From assembly GCA_009746045.1 (NCBI GenBank), contig RPFO01000496.1, positions 35,001-99,000 of the forward strand: DNA of 64,000 bases, in the 5' to 3' direction. Below the pieces are notes generated by a model, which was not told the origin of the DNA, did not search any database, and saw only the letters and a program-made list of their open reading frames with translations. This stretch comes from Mesostigma viride (taxonomy: Eukaryota; Streptophyta; Mesostigmatophyceae; Mesostigmatales; Mesostigmataceae). Positions 1 to 34,400 of this stretch are shown piece after piece (the first letter of the stretch is position 1; each line of letters begins with the position of its first letter). Both the position numbers and the translations under genes were made by a program.

Positions 1-425
1 AGCCAGAGCTGGGCTGGCATCAGCTGGCGTCTCCATGAGCGGGATTTTGTCGGCGGAAATGAGGTCGAAGCTATAGCAAATGAAATCATGTCCAGAATCG
101 GTTGGCCCCACTTCACCGTGCTCATATATAATTCGCAAGGATAGATGGCAAGTAGCTAGTGATGAAGGAGACCACCCCCAAGTCTGTGGGGGCTCCGCGT
201 GTGACCGCGTATGGCATTCATATAGCGATTCAGGCCGCGGTGCCCACACCCCTGTAACTAGGACGTACCTAGATAGCTTACACAATCCATCCCATGTTCC
301 CCTCCCACTGAGGACTTATGCTCACGTGACGCAGTCACGTGTCTATTAATTAATTAATTAATTAATTAATTAATTAATTAATTAATTAATTAATTAATTA
401 ATTAATTAATTAATTAATTAATTAA
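1..425 (+). mobile_element. LINE 3' fragment, family A, long TTAA tail
   Basis: This is a 5'-truncated copy of the end of the LINE found complete to its 3' end at 2505-2713. Both contain the stretch around AAGGATAGATGGCAAGTAG and the same untranslated end. A perfect hairpin CACGTGAC-GCA-GTCACGTG lies at 323-341. It is followed by about 80 bp of TTAA repeats (346-425), the element's tail. No open frame is intact. The fragment abuts a second copy of the same family. Confidence 0.75.
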
Positions 426-473
426 TATATAATTCGTAATCACCTGGCCGGCCAGGGTCATGCACGGTAAGCA

Positions 474-1016
474 ATGCTAGCAATTAAGCGAGCACATGCC
501 ACCTCCGCTGTCGCAGCCCAGCTCCAGCGGCAGACGCTTGACCTCCGCGAGGAGGCCGAGCTCGCCAAGCGCAGCCTCAAGGCCATACTCAAGAACTTCG
601 ACATGGAGGAAGGTGAGAATTCCGAGAAGCTTGCACGTGCGTTTGAGAGCAAAATATCCTTGCACGCATGGGCCTTCTTGGTGAGATTAAGCTGACCGCC
701 CACCGCCTCCCCCGCGCGCGGGGTAAGGCAGGGGCGCCTCCGCTTCTTCTCATCTTTGAGAGCCCAGCGGACAAGATTTCGTTTCTCCGACGCCGCAAGC
801 GGCTCGAGAAGACTCCCTTCACCGTGGACGACTACTTGACCCTGGTGCAGCAACAACGGCGACGGGAGCCATGGCCGACCTACCTCCAGCTCCGGCAGAC
901 CAAGGCGCGGGCCAGCCGGTGTACTGGAAGGGGGCGGCCATCTACGTCGGCCACAAGCCCTGGCACGCGACCCCCTCGACCCCCGCGGCCCCAGCGACCC
1001 CAGAAGCCCCAGCCTA
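474..1016 (+). pseudogene. LINE ORF1 remnant
   Basis: Frames across this region match the ORF1 copy at 61.7-62.2 kb: first a coiled-coil-like segment (QRQTLDLREEAELAKRS), then an RRM-like segment ending MEEGENSEKLARAF, then a C-terminal part with HRLPRARGKAG. The order resembles L1 ORF1p (coiled coil, RRM, C-terminal domain), which binds RNA and chaperones nucleic acids. At least one frameshift (near 680-700) and an N-terminal truncation break it. Confidence 0.65.
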
Positions 1017-1118
1017 GGGGAATACAGTAGCAGTAGTGTAGAATAGTTAGACAGTGGCCTTGTGTACATGCCCGCCTACTACAGGCACTATACCAGCTGA
1101 GGCCTAGCCTTTTTAGTC

Positions 1119-2622
1119 ATGTACATGTGTGCCTATGACGACCCCGCCAACTACAGAGGAGTCTGCATCCAGAGCGCCGCACTTAAGTTGTTCATGCGCA
1201 TGATCCTCAACCGCCTTCGTTCTGCTCTCGACTGTCACCTTGGGGAAAGTCAAATGGGCTTCCGTCCTGGGCGCAACACCGTCATGGCCATCTTCGTCGC
1301 GCGTCGCCTCTTCGAGGAAATCGCTCTCCTGCAACCTGGTGAGTTTCCCGCAATCCTGATCTTCGTCGACTTCATCAAGGCTTTTGATTCTGTCCTCTGG
1401 GACGCTCTATGGGCTGTACTTGCTCGCGCTCGCGTCCCCACTCCCCTGATTACCGTCATCCGCACGCTGTATGAGGGGTCCACCACTTCGGTGCGCACTC
1501 AACACGGCATTACCCAGCCATGCCCACTGCAGACCGGCGTCTGGCAGGGTTGCGTCCTGTCGCCGTACCTGTTTATTATTGTAGTGGATTATGTTATGCG
1601 CCAGGCACGTGCTCGCTTTGCTAGTGCTCATTGCAGGCCGTGCCCCTGGCCTAGCGATCACGAACGAGCTTGGGGAAGGGGGGCCGACTAACCAGCAGAA
1701 TTTACTAGCTGACCTCATTTATGCCGACGACATAACGCTCATCGAGAAGCCGGAGTCTGCCCAACTTTGGCTGGACTGCCTGGCGCTCGAGGCTCGGGCG
1801 GTTGGTCTAGAAATCAGCCCCAAAACGGAGGCCCTGGCCCTCGGCATGGCAGGGCCCCCACCCACACTCCGCCTCTTAGACGATGCCGAGGTCAACTACC
1901 CTCCTTCAGGCCGCTTCAAGCTGCTCGGCAGTTGGCTTCCCGACTGCGAGGACGACATGACGACACGGATCGGCATGGCGTGGGCGCACCTCCATGACCA
2001 CCGCCGCTGGTGGAGCAACCCCGCCCTACCCCGGATCGTCAAGCGTGACCTCTTCAAGGTCGTCATTCTGACGATCCTGACCTACGGCGCCGAGACGTGG
2101 ACACTGATGCAGGAGCTGGAGCAACGACTCGACGGCGCCGTCACCAAGATGCTGCGCAAGGCCCTTAACATCCCCTTTGGTTTGCACATTAGTAATGAGG
2201 ATTTGTACGCTGATTTGCCCTATGTTTCCCACATTATTAGGCACAGGCGCCTGGGCCTAGCCGGGCACCTGGCCCGCACAGATCAGGTAGATACATCAGA
2301 TAGACTAGCTGGCACCAAGCCCGCCCAGCCTGGGCGATATGTCCTCACCTGGCGTGCCCCCGGCCGCGCGCGGCAGGGCCGCCACCCGTGGACTTTTCGT
2401 GATAGACTCGGCATGGACATGTGCTACACTAGACGTGACGGGCTCACCCCCGGGCAGCCTCCTGGTTTGTCTGTGATATGGAGGCAGATGGTGCGCAAGG
2501 ATAGATGGCAAGTAGTGATGAAGGAGACCACCCCCAAGCCTGTGGGGGCTCCGCGTGTGACCAAGTATGGCATTCATAGCGATTCGGGCCGCGGTGCCCA
2601 CACCCCTGTAACTAGGACCTAG
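1119..2622 (+). pseudogene. LINE reverse transcriptase, frameshifted
   Basis: The first frame (1119-1691) carries reverse transcriptase fingers and palm blocks: QMGFRPGRNT, then FVDFIKAFDSV (the first catalytic Asp region) and QGCVLSPYLF. The second frame (1591-2622) carries LIYADDITLI, the YADD catalytic motif, followed by a thumb-like region and a C-terminal part with RRLGLAGHLARTDQVDT. The two frames overlap, and a frameshift near 1620-1690 separates the palm motifs. The enzyme would copy element RNA at a nicked target, but this copy is inactive as read. Confidence 0.85.
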
Positions 2623-2713
2623 ATAGCTTATACCATCCATTCCATCCCATGTTCCCCTCCCACTGAGGACTTATGCTCACGTGACGCAGTAACGTGTCTA
2701 TTAATTAATTAAT

Positions 2714-3052
2714 GTGTGCCTATGATGAGCCACCCTCCAGATGATGCCTAGTTTTATTTAATTATGCCGTGCCCATGCAGGGAGTCACTCCCTGCTGAGA
2801 AGCCATGCCCTAGCTCTTGTATAGCTGTGCTGATCTTCCCCACCTATGACAGGCTCCCCTTAGCTGGGTGTTGCCTGAAACTCTGGGTGGTGCAGGTGCC
2901 CGGCCTAGTGCACCTAGAGCAAGTGTTGTTTACATTCTTACCCTTGCAGGAAGTAGCTTAGAATGTATGATAGGCCATATGCCCCTTCTCTGGGCTATGT
3001 GCTACATATACTCCCAACGGAGTTATGTCACAAATCAATTCAATTCAATGCC
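2714..3052 (+). mobile_element. Dispersed element, family C 3' end
   Basis: About 340 bp closely matching 62893-63244. It ends with a perfect hairpin ACTCC-CAAC-GGAGT (3010-3023) followed by a short AATTC-type tail (about 3034-3050). No coding frame is conserved. In both places it lies beside family A sequence. Confidence 0.65.
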
Positions 3053-4092
3053 AGAATGGCCATGCCACTCCGCATCACCATGTCAATTTGCCACTCTTAG
3101 GGGGTTCACTTTTTATTTAGGAAATTTCTGCGTGTTCATCCACACATGCCCGGCCTGCCATCCAAATGTTTCATGGAGGTATGCCATTAATTTAGTTATG
3201 CTCCGTGACATGCAGAGACGAAATTCAAGTTAAATACTGTGGCCAGGGCGCCAACTGAGCTTGCCAAGCAACAAGGCCCCGACAACGGGGGCCCCATTGT
3301 CACGCACTGCTTTGTAAACAGGGAGCTAGTACCTTTTAAAACCATACATCCACGCAGATATGCGAGGGGTTGGTTCCATGCACCCCTCGAAGAACGTGTT
3401 TAGATCTTTCACTTCCGCAGATATACGCATTTGAGCCTGCTACACTCCAGGTTTCTTGCAACGCCAAGCATCCGCAGCTAGGTCTCCTTCAGGGGCATCT
3501 CCAGGTGATCATGGCCATGCGCAGAAGCCCAATTGTCAGCGGAGCCGCTGACCGGACGCCACTCTTCCCGTCACTTGCCACCCACGTCGACACTAACCTA
3601 CACCACTGTGTTGGCCTAAGCCACTCATCTTTCCCCTTACTTGCCACGCATGCTAATCAGGGTCTGCACTACCGAGGGGTCTGCCAGGGTGGTCACGTCA
3701 CCTGCACGTGACAAGGCAACCACAGAAACATGGGCCAACCGAGAACTGCCACAGTGTTTTCATGAAACTCCAGGCCATCTTTGGGCGCGGAAAACACTGA
3801 TTCCACTCTGACACCAAAGGTTCACTTCGTGCCAGGACATGCACAACACTTTCGTGCACCCTGGTGAGGATAGCAGCAATATTTAGGAACAGCAAATATA
3901 ATTTGTTTCAGCAGAGGAAGCAGTCACTAAAACCATAATACTATTACTAACATCCTTGTAGTCCTAACATCATCATACTAAGAAAATTACTAACTAGAAT
4001 CATAATAGTATTACCAGTATGACAAAAGAAGAACAATCGCATCTGTTGTACCACTACTAGAAAGAGATAACGATGCTTATAAATAATGATAA
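3053..4092. other. Intergenic, no gene recognised
   Basis: About 1 kb without a recognisable coding exon. Short frames are present but have no family resemblance. It is the place where a possible extra 3' exon of the acetyl-CoA synthetase gene was sought and not found. Confidence 0.5.
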
Positions 4093-4122
4093 TGCAACCC
4101 ATTGCGCGTCTTCTCATCATTG

Positions 4123-4577
4123 TTATTCAACGACAATAGCAGGAATACTTACTACCAAGTGATGGATCATAGTAGCACCTTATTCAACGACAATAGCAGG
4201 ATTACTTACTACCAAGTGATGGATCATAGTAGCACCTTATTCAACGACAATAGCAGGAATACTTACTACCAAGTGATGGATCATAGTAGCACCTTATTCA
4301 ACGACAATAGCAGGAATACTTACTACCAAGTGATGGATCATAGTAGCACCTTATTCAACGACAATAGCAGGAATACTTACTACCAAGTGATGGATCATAG
4401 TAGCACCTTATTCAACGACAATAGCAGGAATACTTACTACCAAGTGATGGATCATAGTAGCACCTTGTTCAACGACAATAGCAGGAATACTTACTACCAA
4501 GTAATGGATCATAGTAGCACCTTGTTCAACGACAATAGCAGGAATACTTACCACCAAGTGATGGATCATAAGAGTGC
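4123..4577. repeat. 57-bp minisatellite, 8 units
   Basis: Eight near-identical 57-bp units (starts about 4123, 4180, 4237, 4294, 4351, 4408, 4465, 4522). Because 57 is a multiple of three, the array stays open on the plus strand (4102-4584, a 19-residue period), but nothing else supports coding. It is bracketed by two decayed copies of the ACS last-exon boundary (4093-4125 and 4587-4620). Confidence 0.9.
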
Positions 4578-4712
4578 CAAGTAACTGCAACAAACACCGC
4601 GCGTTGCCTCATCATGCTTAACCGGCAACAATAACAGCAGGATGTACTCGTCATTTGCAATAGGTGTAATTAGCTACGTTAGCAACCCACCCAGTGTCTC
4701 CTCATCATGGTT

Positions 4713-4769
4713 CCCTAAACCCTAAACCCTAAACCCTAAACCCTAAACCCTAAACCCTAAACCCTAAAC
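4713..4769. repeat. Interstitial telomeric repeat CCCTAAA, array 1
   Basis: Eight tandem CCCTAAA units (Arabidopsis-type telomere sequence on the C-rich strand). The array sits between two copies of the ACS last-exon/intron boundary (4681 and 4774). Confidence 0.95.
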
Positions 4770-4805
4770 AGTTAGCAACCCACCCAGTGTCTCCTCATCA
4801 TGCTT

Positions 4806-4870
4806 CCCTACACCCTAAACCCTAAACCCTAAACCCTAAACCCTAAACCCTAAACCCTAAACCCTAAACC

Positions 4871-4876
<6 letters not shown>
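4806..4876. repeat. Interstitial telomeric repeat CCCTAAA, array 2
   Basis: About ten CCCTAAA units, the first one degenerate (CCCTACA). On the minus strand the last unit supplies the GTTTAG that reads as the stop codon of the ACS frame at 4871-4873. Confidence 0.95.
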
Positions 4877-27487
<22,611 letters not shown>

Positions 27488-28465
27488 AACGATTCAGTTC
27501 ATAACATGTCCAGACTTTCCCCAATGCTATGAATGTTGCAAGGTATTTGGCAAGGCGATAATGACACCAAATGCCAACAACCCAGTAGACTGAAAATCCC
27601 TGACCGTGCCTGAGAAAATATTGTTGGCAGCTCTTTATCTGTCTAATCCTGGTCTGATGTTATATCGCATGCGGGGCGCAACGATAACTGGGTATGTCCG
27701 CGTCTCAAGAATTAAGGTATCTACCCCACCTGCGCAGATGACACGTGTCAGATGCTGCCGACGCAACGTGCTGGAGGACACGAGCCCACTCTTGCCGTTG
27801 TGCGACCACCTCGCAACTCAGTCGCAACCACCGCTTTCGGCCACCTCGCAAGCAGCTCGGCGCGTCATGCGGCAGGGGGGAAGCTTGTGGTCCGCAGTTG
27901 CGCTGTGGTGCCCTGCTTGGGTCAGGGTGTTCCTGCAATTAGTTGTAAAATCAAGCAGTTGTACACCGCCGTACAGTTCGTCAAGTTAGTTTGTTGTATC
28001 CCACGCAGTTCGTCGAGTAGCGTAGGTTACGTGGCAGGTGAACATGCGCCAGAACCAACTCGAGGGGCGCTGAGCAGCAGCTAGCACAGGTGCACTCAGC
28101 AAGCAAGCTGCCGACTTGCCGGACTCCGGAGCTAGCTGTTGCCGACGAAAAAGCCGCAGTCTGCAAATGGAGTTCATGGAAGCTTACATTTTCGCGAGCA
28201 CGACTTGACGAGATACGTCGAATTCAAGGAACAATCGCGAAATATACTTGTGGTCTAGGCAATCCATGCAGTGTTAGGGTGTTGTATTCACCTCGCTTGA
28301 ACCATTCGACACACCATAGATAGCCGCGAGGCCTCGTTTGCCGGGTACAGTTCGTGACGCACTGGCCAGCGTCTCCATGATAACTGAGCCTGGGTTCCTT
28401 TTGGCATTTTCTTTCGTCATTTGATTGGCTTCGTCGGCCATTTAGGCAATATATACCCTGCCAAC
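27488..28465. promoter_or_regulatory. Divergent intergenic region, ACS and zinc-finger gene
   Basis: 978 bp separate the ACS start (minus) from the zinc-finger start (plus), so both promoters should lie here. No TATA box or known element is obvious. The placement is inferred only from the gene starts. Confidence 0.4.
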
Positions 28466-31400
28466 ATGATCAAGCGGTTTAGTCATTACAACAAATTGAG
28501 GGATGACGTGTCGTCGTCTTCCGAGAGCGAAGATAGCCAGTCGGAGGATGTCTCTGAAGGTGCGATGCCACGCCTTTTCTCACATGTTACTTCCTGTATG
28601 CGGCAATTCGTTTCTGGCCTAAATGGCGCTTTAGCATTGAACGCCCTCGTCCCTCACGAGGAGCTGCAGTCTGTGGACGCGCGTTCGCGGCGGATGTGTT
28701 CTTGCGGGGTTTTATCAACCGCCGGTTTGGGGCATGTCTGATGGACAGCTGCAGTTAGCAGTTTAAGTCAGTTTTTGTCAAAGCATGCTATTGCCATTTT
28801 CGTTGCTTGCCACTTCCATTTTGCCCTTCACAGATATTGCGCCTGATGTGCTTGAAAGTACTTGAAACGTGCGAGCATGTAGCCGTAAGTTTAACCAAAG
28901 ACACCTGGCTGGCTAATGTATTACTAGGCACTGAATAGAAACACCCGAACGCTATAAACAACAGTCGACTAATTAATTCACTGCTTGCTTCCCAATTCGT
29001 GTCATTGGATTCTTATTGTCCAATAATACTTCCCTGCTTGCGTGCTTATGAATCAATAGTAGGGAACCGCCCACAGATGCCACAAGCCCCCCTTTCTAAT
29101 GCTGCCGCTTTTTCCCGCTCACCCATCCCCAGCCGAAGCTCGTGGGCTCGCCTACTGGCTTGCTCATTAGCGTTGTCAGTCGATTAGCCTGATCAAACAG
29201 CCTCCCTCCTGCCCCCTTGCCCGCTCACCCGTCCCCAGTCGAGTCGGGGAGCGATGCGGAGGACTCGGGCGATCGCAAGAAGAAGAAAGTGACGTCATCA
29301 TCACGTGGGAAAGGGAAGGGTGCAGATGCCAGTGGTTCCAGCGGTGATGATGATTCGGGCGATGAGGATGGGAGCAGCGAGGAATCGGAGGAGGGAGGGG
29401 AGGAGGAGGAGGAGGATGGGGAGGAGAGCGATGATGAAGAAGGGGATGGCGAAGGTTCCGGTTCGGAGGAGGAGAGAGCGACACGTGGCGCCGGCAAGAG
29501 CAAGGGTGTGTTCAGGACTGGGTGAATGGTGGGCCCTGGGAGCAGTGATACTTATGGATTTGTGTTCATCATCTTTGTTGCTTTTGTTTTCCGCACAAGA
29601 ACAGCTTCAGCTGGAGAATATCAACGATACAACCAGCGCAGGCCAGAAAATTATGTTTAGAAGCTGGAGATCTTTAGTGTGGTCATTAATAGGTACCTAA
29701 GATTTTTGCTTTCCAGATGAATCACCAAATGGCTATCCCCCCGATGGGCTTCTACCTGTGTGCAGGCAAGCTGGCAGCGCAGGGCCGGCGTGACGAGGGC
29801 AAGAATAAGCGGCGAAGACCCGCAGAGGACGAATGGGTGCAAGGTGGCCGCATTCGCAACCCTGGTCTCGCTGAGCTCAGCGAGAGTGATATGAGCGATG
29901 CGGAGGGTGGCAGTAGCGATGAGGGGGAGGTCGGAGATGATGACGATGACGACGAAGATGGGGATGGGGGGCACCGTGGGGCGGGGGCGCTGCGGGGGAA
30001 AGGCGCGCGGCACGCCCTGCGGACCCAGGGGGACGACTCTGATGACGACAGTGAGGGGGAGGAAGGGGAGGAGGAGGAGGAAAATGAGCGGGTCATGAGG
30101 GACGAGGAGGGGGGGGACGGCGAGATCAAGGGGCGTGGCGTGTGGAAGTGCTCGCTGTGCAAGGGGACGTTATGCCTCTCGTCCGCCACGCGGGCGGCAC
30201 ACCTCGCGTCAAAGGTGAGACAGTAACCACACTTACCACAGTTGTAACATGATCGCTAGGCGCCGCACACCTCGCGTCCAAGGTGAGACAAGGATAGCCA
30301 TAATAATGAGAACATTAATGTTGATAACAATCATAGTAGGGTGCGCCCGCACACCTCGGTCCAAGGCGAGACGATTATAAGTACAGCATTCATCATATTA
30401 GTATTTGTTGTAACTGGGTGCGTGGCACAGCCCATCCAATCTGAGACTAGGTATAAGATACGAATTATTATCCTAACTGTAGTTATCATCCTAACTGTAT
30501 TTATTATCCTAATAATGTACTACTCATAGCAGCAATGTTTAAATGATGAATGATGAAGTCTAAAACAGGGCGCCGCACGCCTCTCGTCCCAAGGGAGACC
30601 CTTGATTTCCAAGGTCGCTCCAGTACTCCAAGTTGGTATCCAGTGTTTCTGGTTAGGGTTTAGGGTTCAGGGTTTAGGGTTTAGCCTGCGTCCCATTAAT
30701 AGAGACACGGTCGGTATCTGCTTTGATACGGCTCTCGTATGACCCTGGGGTGGTCTTTCGAGCGAATGTGCGGGAATGTCAAACGCATGGTCTACGTAAT
30801 TTCTAATCCATATATAGAACATGCGTTTGTGTATAAACCTATGTATATATAGTTTAGATCCCTTGTGCTATCAATGGTGCTTTGATACGTCACAAGCCTC
30901 TTTGCTCTGAGATCAGCCAAGTCACGGTCCTATCTGTCGGGCCTGTGTGGGACCACCCCGCAGAAACATTTCGCACAACCCCGGTGGATCACCGGCACAA
31001 TGTTTGAAATCGACAACCGCAATTGTCAAGCGCGTCATGCTTTGAAATGATACTACTATTAAAGGATACTAAAAGACGTTAAAAGATATTAAAAGATATT
31101 AATAGATATTGATAGATACTAAAAGATAGCAGAAGATAGTAAATGGCTTGTCTTGTCACGCGCTACACGCCTTGCTTTGTGACACAATCGCTGTGTTTTT
31201 AAGTATTCCAACTATTCATGGCCTTGCGCTGCGCTTGCGCCGTACAAGCACGGAAGCATGTCCAGGGCGTGCTCTGTCTGGCGCGTGGAAATATGGCTAG
31301 CGCCTCGTGCTGGCCTTGAAGCGTGTCTCATGCCTCGTGCTGGCCTTGAAGCGTGTCTCGTGCCTCGTGCTGGCCTTGAAGCGTGTCTCATGCCTCGTGC

Positions 31401-34400
31401 TGGCCTTGAAGCGTGTCTCACGCCTCGTGCTGGCCTTGAAGCGTGTCTCATGCCTCGTGCTGGCCTTGAAGCGTGTCTCACGCCTCGTGCTGGCCTTGAA
31501 GCGTGTCTGTCTCATGCCTCGTGCTGGCCTTGAAGCGTGTCTCACGCCTCGTGCTGGCCTTGAAGCGTGTCTCACGCCTTGTGCTGGCCTTGAAGCATGT
31601 CTCATGCCTCGTGCTGGCCTTGAAGCGTGGCTAGCGCCTCGTGCTGGCCTTGAAGCGTGTCTCCTGCCTCGTGCTGGCCTTGAACCGTGTCTCATGCCTC
31701 GTGCTGGCCTTGAAGCGTGTCTCGTGCCTCGTGCTGGCCTTGAAGCGTGTCTCACGCCTTGTGCTGGCCTTGAAGCGTGTCTCACGCCTCGTGCTGGCCT
31801 TGAAGCGTGTCTCATGCCTCGTGCTGGCCTTGAAGCGTGTCTCATGCCTCGTGCTGGCCTTGAAGCGTGTCTCATGCCTCGTGCTGGCCTTGAAGCGTGT
31901 CTCACGCCTCGTGCTGGCCTTGAAGCGTGTCTCATGCCTCGTGCTGGCCTTGAAACATGTCTCACGCCTCGTGCTGGCCTTGAAACATGTCTCACGCCTC
32001 GTGCTGGCCTTGAAGCGTGTCTCATGCCTCGTGCTGGCCTTGAAGCGTGTCTCATGCCTCGTGCTGGCCTTGAAGCGTGGCTAGCGCCTCGTGCTGGCCT
32101 TGAAGCATGTCTCATGCCTCGTGCTGGCCTTGAAGCGTGTCTGATGCCTCGTGCTGGCCTTGAAGCGTGGCTAGCGCCTCGTGCTGGCCTTGAAACATGT
32201 CTCACGCCTCGTGCTGGCCTTGAAGCGTGTCTCACGCCTCGTGCTGGCCTTGAAGCGTGTCTCATGCCTCGTGCTGGCCTTGAAGCGTGTCTCACGCCTC
32301 GTGCTGGCCTTGAAGCGTGTCTCGTGCCTTGTGCTGGCCTTGAAGCGTGTCTCATGCCTCGTGCTGGCCTTGAAGCGTGCCTCATGCCTCGTGCTGGCCT
32401 TGAAGCGTGTCTCATGCCTTGTGCTGACCTTGAAGCGTGTCTGATGCCTCGTGCTGGCCTTGAAGCGTGTCTCATGCCTTGTGCTGGCCTTGAAGCGTGT
32501 CTCACGCCTCGTGCTGACCTTGAAGTGTGTCTCATGCCTCGTGCTGGCCTTGAACCGTGTCTCATGCCTCGTGCTGGCCTTGAAGCGTGTCTCGTGCCTC
32601 GTGCTGGCCTTGAAGTGTGTCTCACGCCTCGTGCTGGCCTTGAAGCGTGTCTCCTGCCTCGTGCTGGCCTTGAAGCGTGTCTCACGCCTCGTGCTGGCCT
32701 TGAAGCGTGTCTCATGCCTCGTGCTGGCCTTGAAGCGTGTCTCATGCCTTGTGCTGGCCTTGAAGCGTGTCTCCTGCCTCGTGCTGGCCTTGAAGCGTGT
32801 CTCACGCCTCGTGCTGGCCTTGAAGCGTGTCTCATGCCTCGTGCTGGCCTTGAACCGTGTCTCATGCCTCGTGCTGGCCTTGAAGCGTGTCTCGTGCCTC
32901 GTGCTGGCCTTGAAGCGTGTCTCACGCCTTGTGCTGGCCTTGAAGCGTGTCTCACGCCTCGTGCTGGCCTTGAAGCGTGTCTCATGCCTCGTGCTGGCCT
33001 TGAAGCGTGTCTCATGCCTCGTGCTGGCCTTGAAGCGTGTCTCATGCCTCGTGCTGGCCTTGAAGCGTGTCTCATGCCTCGTGCTGGCCTTGAAGCGTGT
33101 CTCCTGCCTCGTGCTGGCCTTGAAGCGTGTCTCCTGCCTTGTGCTGGCCTTGAAGCGTGTCTCACACCTCGTGCTGGCCTTGAAGCGTGTCTCGTGCCTC
33201 GTGCTGGCCTTGAAGCGTGTCTCATGCCTTGTGCTGGCCTTGAAGCGTGTCTCATGCCTTGTGCTGGCCTTGAAGTGTGTCTCATGCCTCGTGCTGGCCT
33301 TGAACCGTGTCTCATGCCTCGTGCTGGCCTTGAAGCGTGTCTCATGCCTCGTGCTGGCCTTGAAGCGTGTCTCCTGCCTCGTGCTGGCCTTGAAGCATGT
33401 CTCATGCCTCGTGCTGGCCTTGAAGCGTGTCTCACGCCTCGTGCTGGCCTTGAAGCGTGTCTCACGCCTCGTGCTGGCCTTGAAGCATGTCTCACGCCTC
33501 GTGCTGGCCTTGAAGCGTGTTCACGCCTCGTGCTGGCCTTGAAGCGTGTCTCACGCCTCGTGCTGGCCTTGAAGCGTGTCTCATGCCTTGTGCTGGCCTT
33601 GAAGCGTGCCTCATGCCTCGTGCTGGCCTTGAAGCGTGTCTCACGCCTCGTGCTGGCCTTGAAGCGTGTCTCACGCCTTGTGCTGGGCTTGGACACGGTC
33701 GCACCCCACGCTTTCAGAAGCACCTCAAGAACGCACGCCGGCTGGAGCGGGGGGAGCTCAAGGAGATCAAGTACAACGAGGACGGTGAGGTGGAGGAGGA
33801 AGCGGAGACGCATGCGGAGCGAGTCGAGCGCATGCGCAGGGCGGCCGAGGAGGTGGGTGGGTGGGGGTGGTGGAGGTGAAGGGATAAGGGTTTAGGGTTT
33901 AGGGTAGGAAGCATGCGCAGGGCGGCGGCAGAGGTGGGTGATCCACGGGCTGGTCGGTGGGAGGGGTTGGGAAGGGTGGGGAGGACTGGTTGGTGGGAGG
34001 GGTTGTTCGGTTGAGTTGCAGCATGTGCAGGGGCGCCGAGGTGGTGGGGTTAGGGTGCTTTTACAGTGCGAGGGTGGAAGTGTTTTGGGGGAGGATAGTT
34101 GGGGGCGTTGAAGGGGACTGCTACTATGTGCCTCGATTTGCAAGTGGGGTATCTCGTGTGCAAGTGTCCTGTGTTGCGCGTGCAAGTGTCCTGTGTTGGG
34201 CGTGCAAGTGTCCTGTGTTGCGCATGCAAGTGTCCTGTGCTGCGCGTGCAAGTGTCCTGTGTTGCGCGTGCAAGTGTCCTGTGTTGCGCGTGCAAGGGTC
34301 CTGTGTTGGGCGTGCAAGGGTCCTGTGTTGTGCGCGCAAGGGTCCTGTGTTGTGCGTGCAAGGGTCCTGTGTTGGGCGTGCAAGGGTCCTATGTTGCGCA

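Larger units (their letters stand above)
470..2713 (+). mobile_element. L1-like LINE copy, family A (degenerate)
   Basis: A non-LTR retrotransposon copy in order: ORF1 remnant (474-1016), a spacer, reverse transcriptase remnant (1119-2622), a 3' untranslated end with a hairpin at 2678-2696 (one mismatch) and a short TTAA tail (2699-2713). No endonuclease domain is visible between ORF1 and the reverse transcriptase, so this copy is internally deleted as well as frameshifted. A related ORF1 lies at 60813-62225. Confidence 0.85.

Noticed and set aside
3541-3660. Possible terminal ACS exon encoding the missing C-terminus
   Set aside because: Searched for a reverse-complement DTSTLADP-like coding sequence with an acceptor. 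Only a chance GTCGAC-containing stretch was found.
31297-33895. Open frames of 838 and 862 codons on opposite strands
   Set aside because: Both read through a 30-bp tandem repeat whose length keeps several frames open. There is no domain, and real exon borders lie at its edge.
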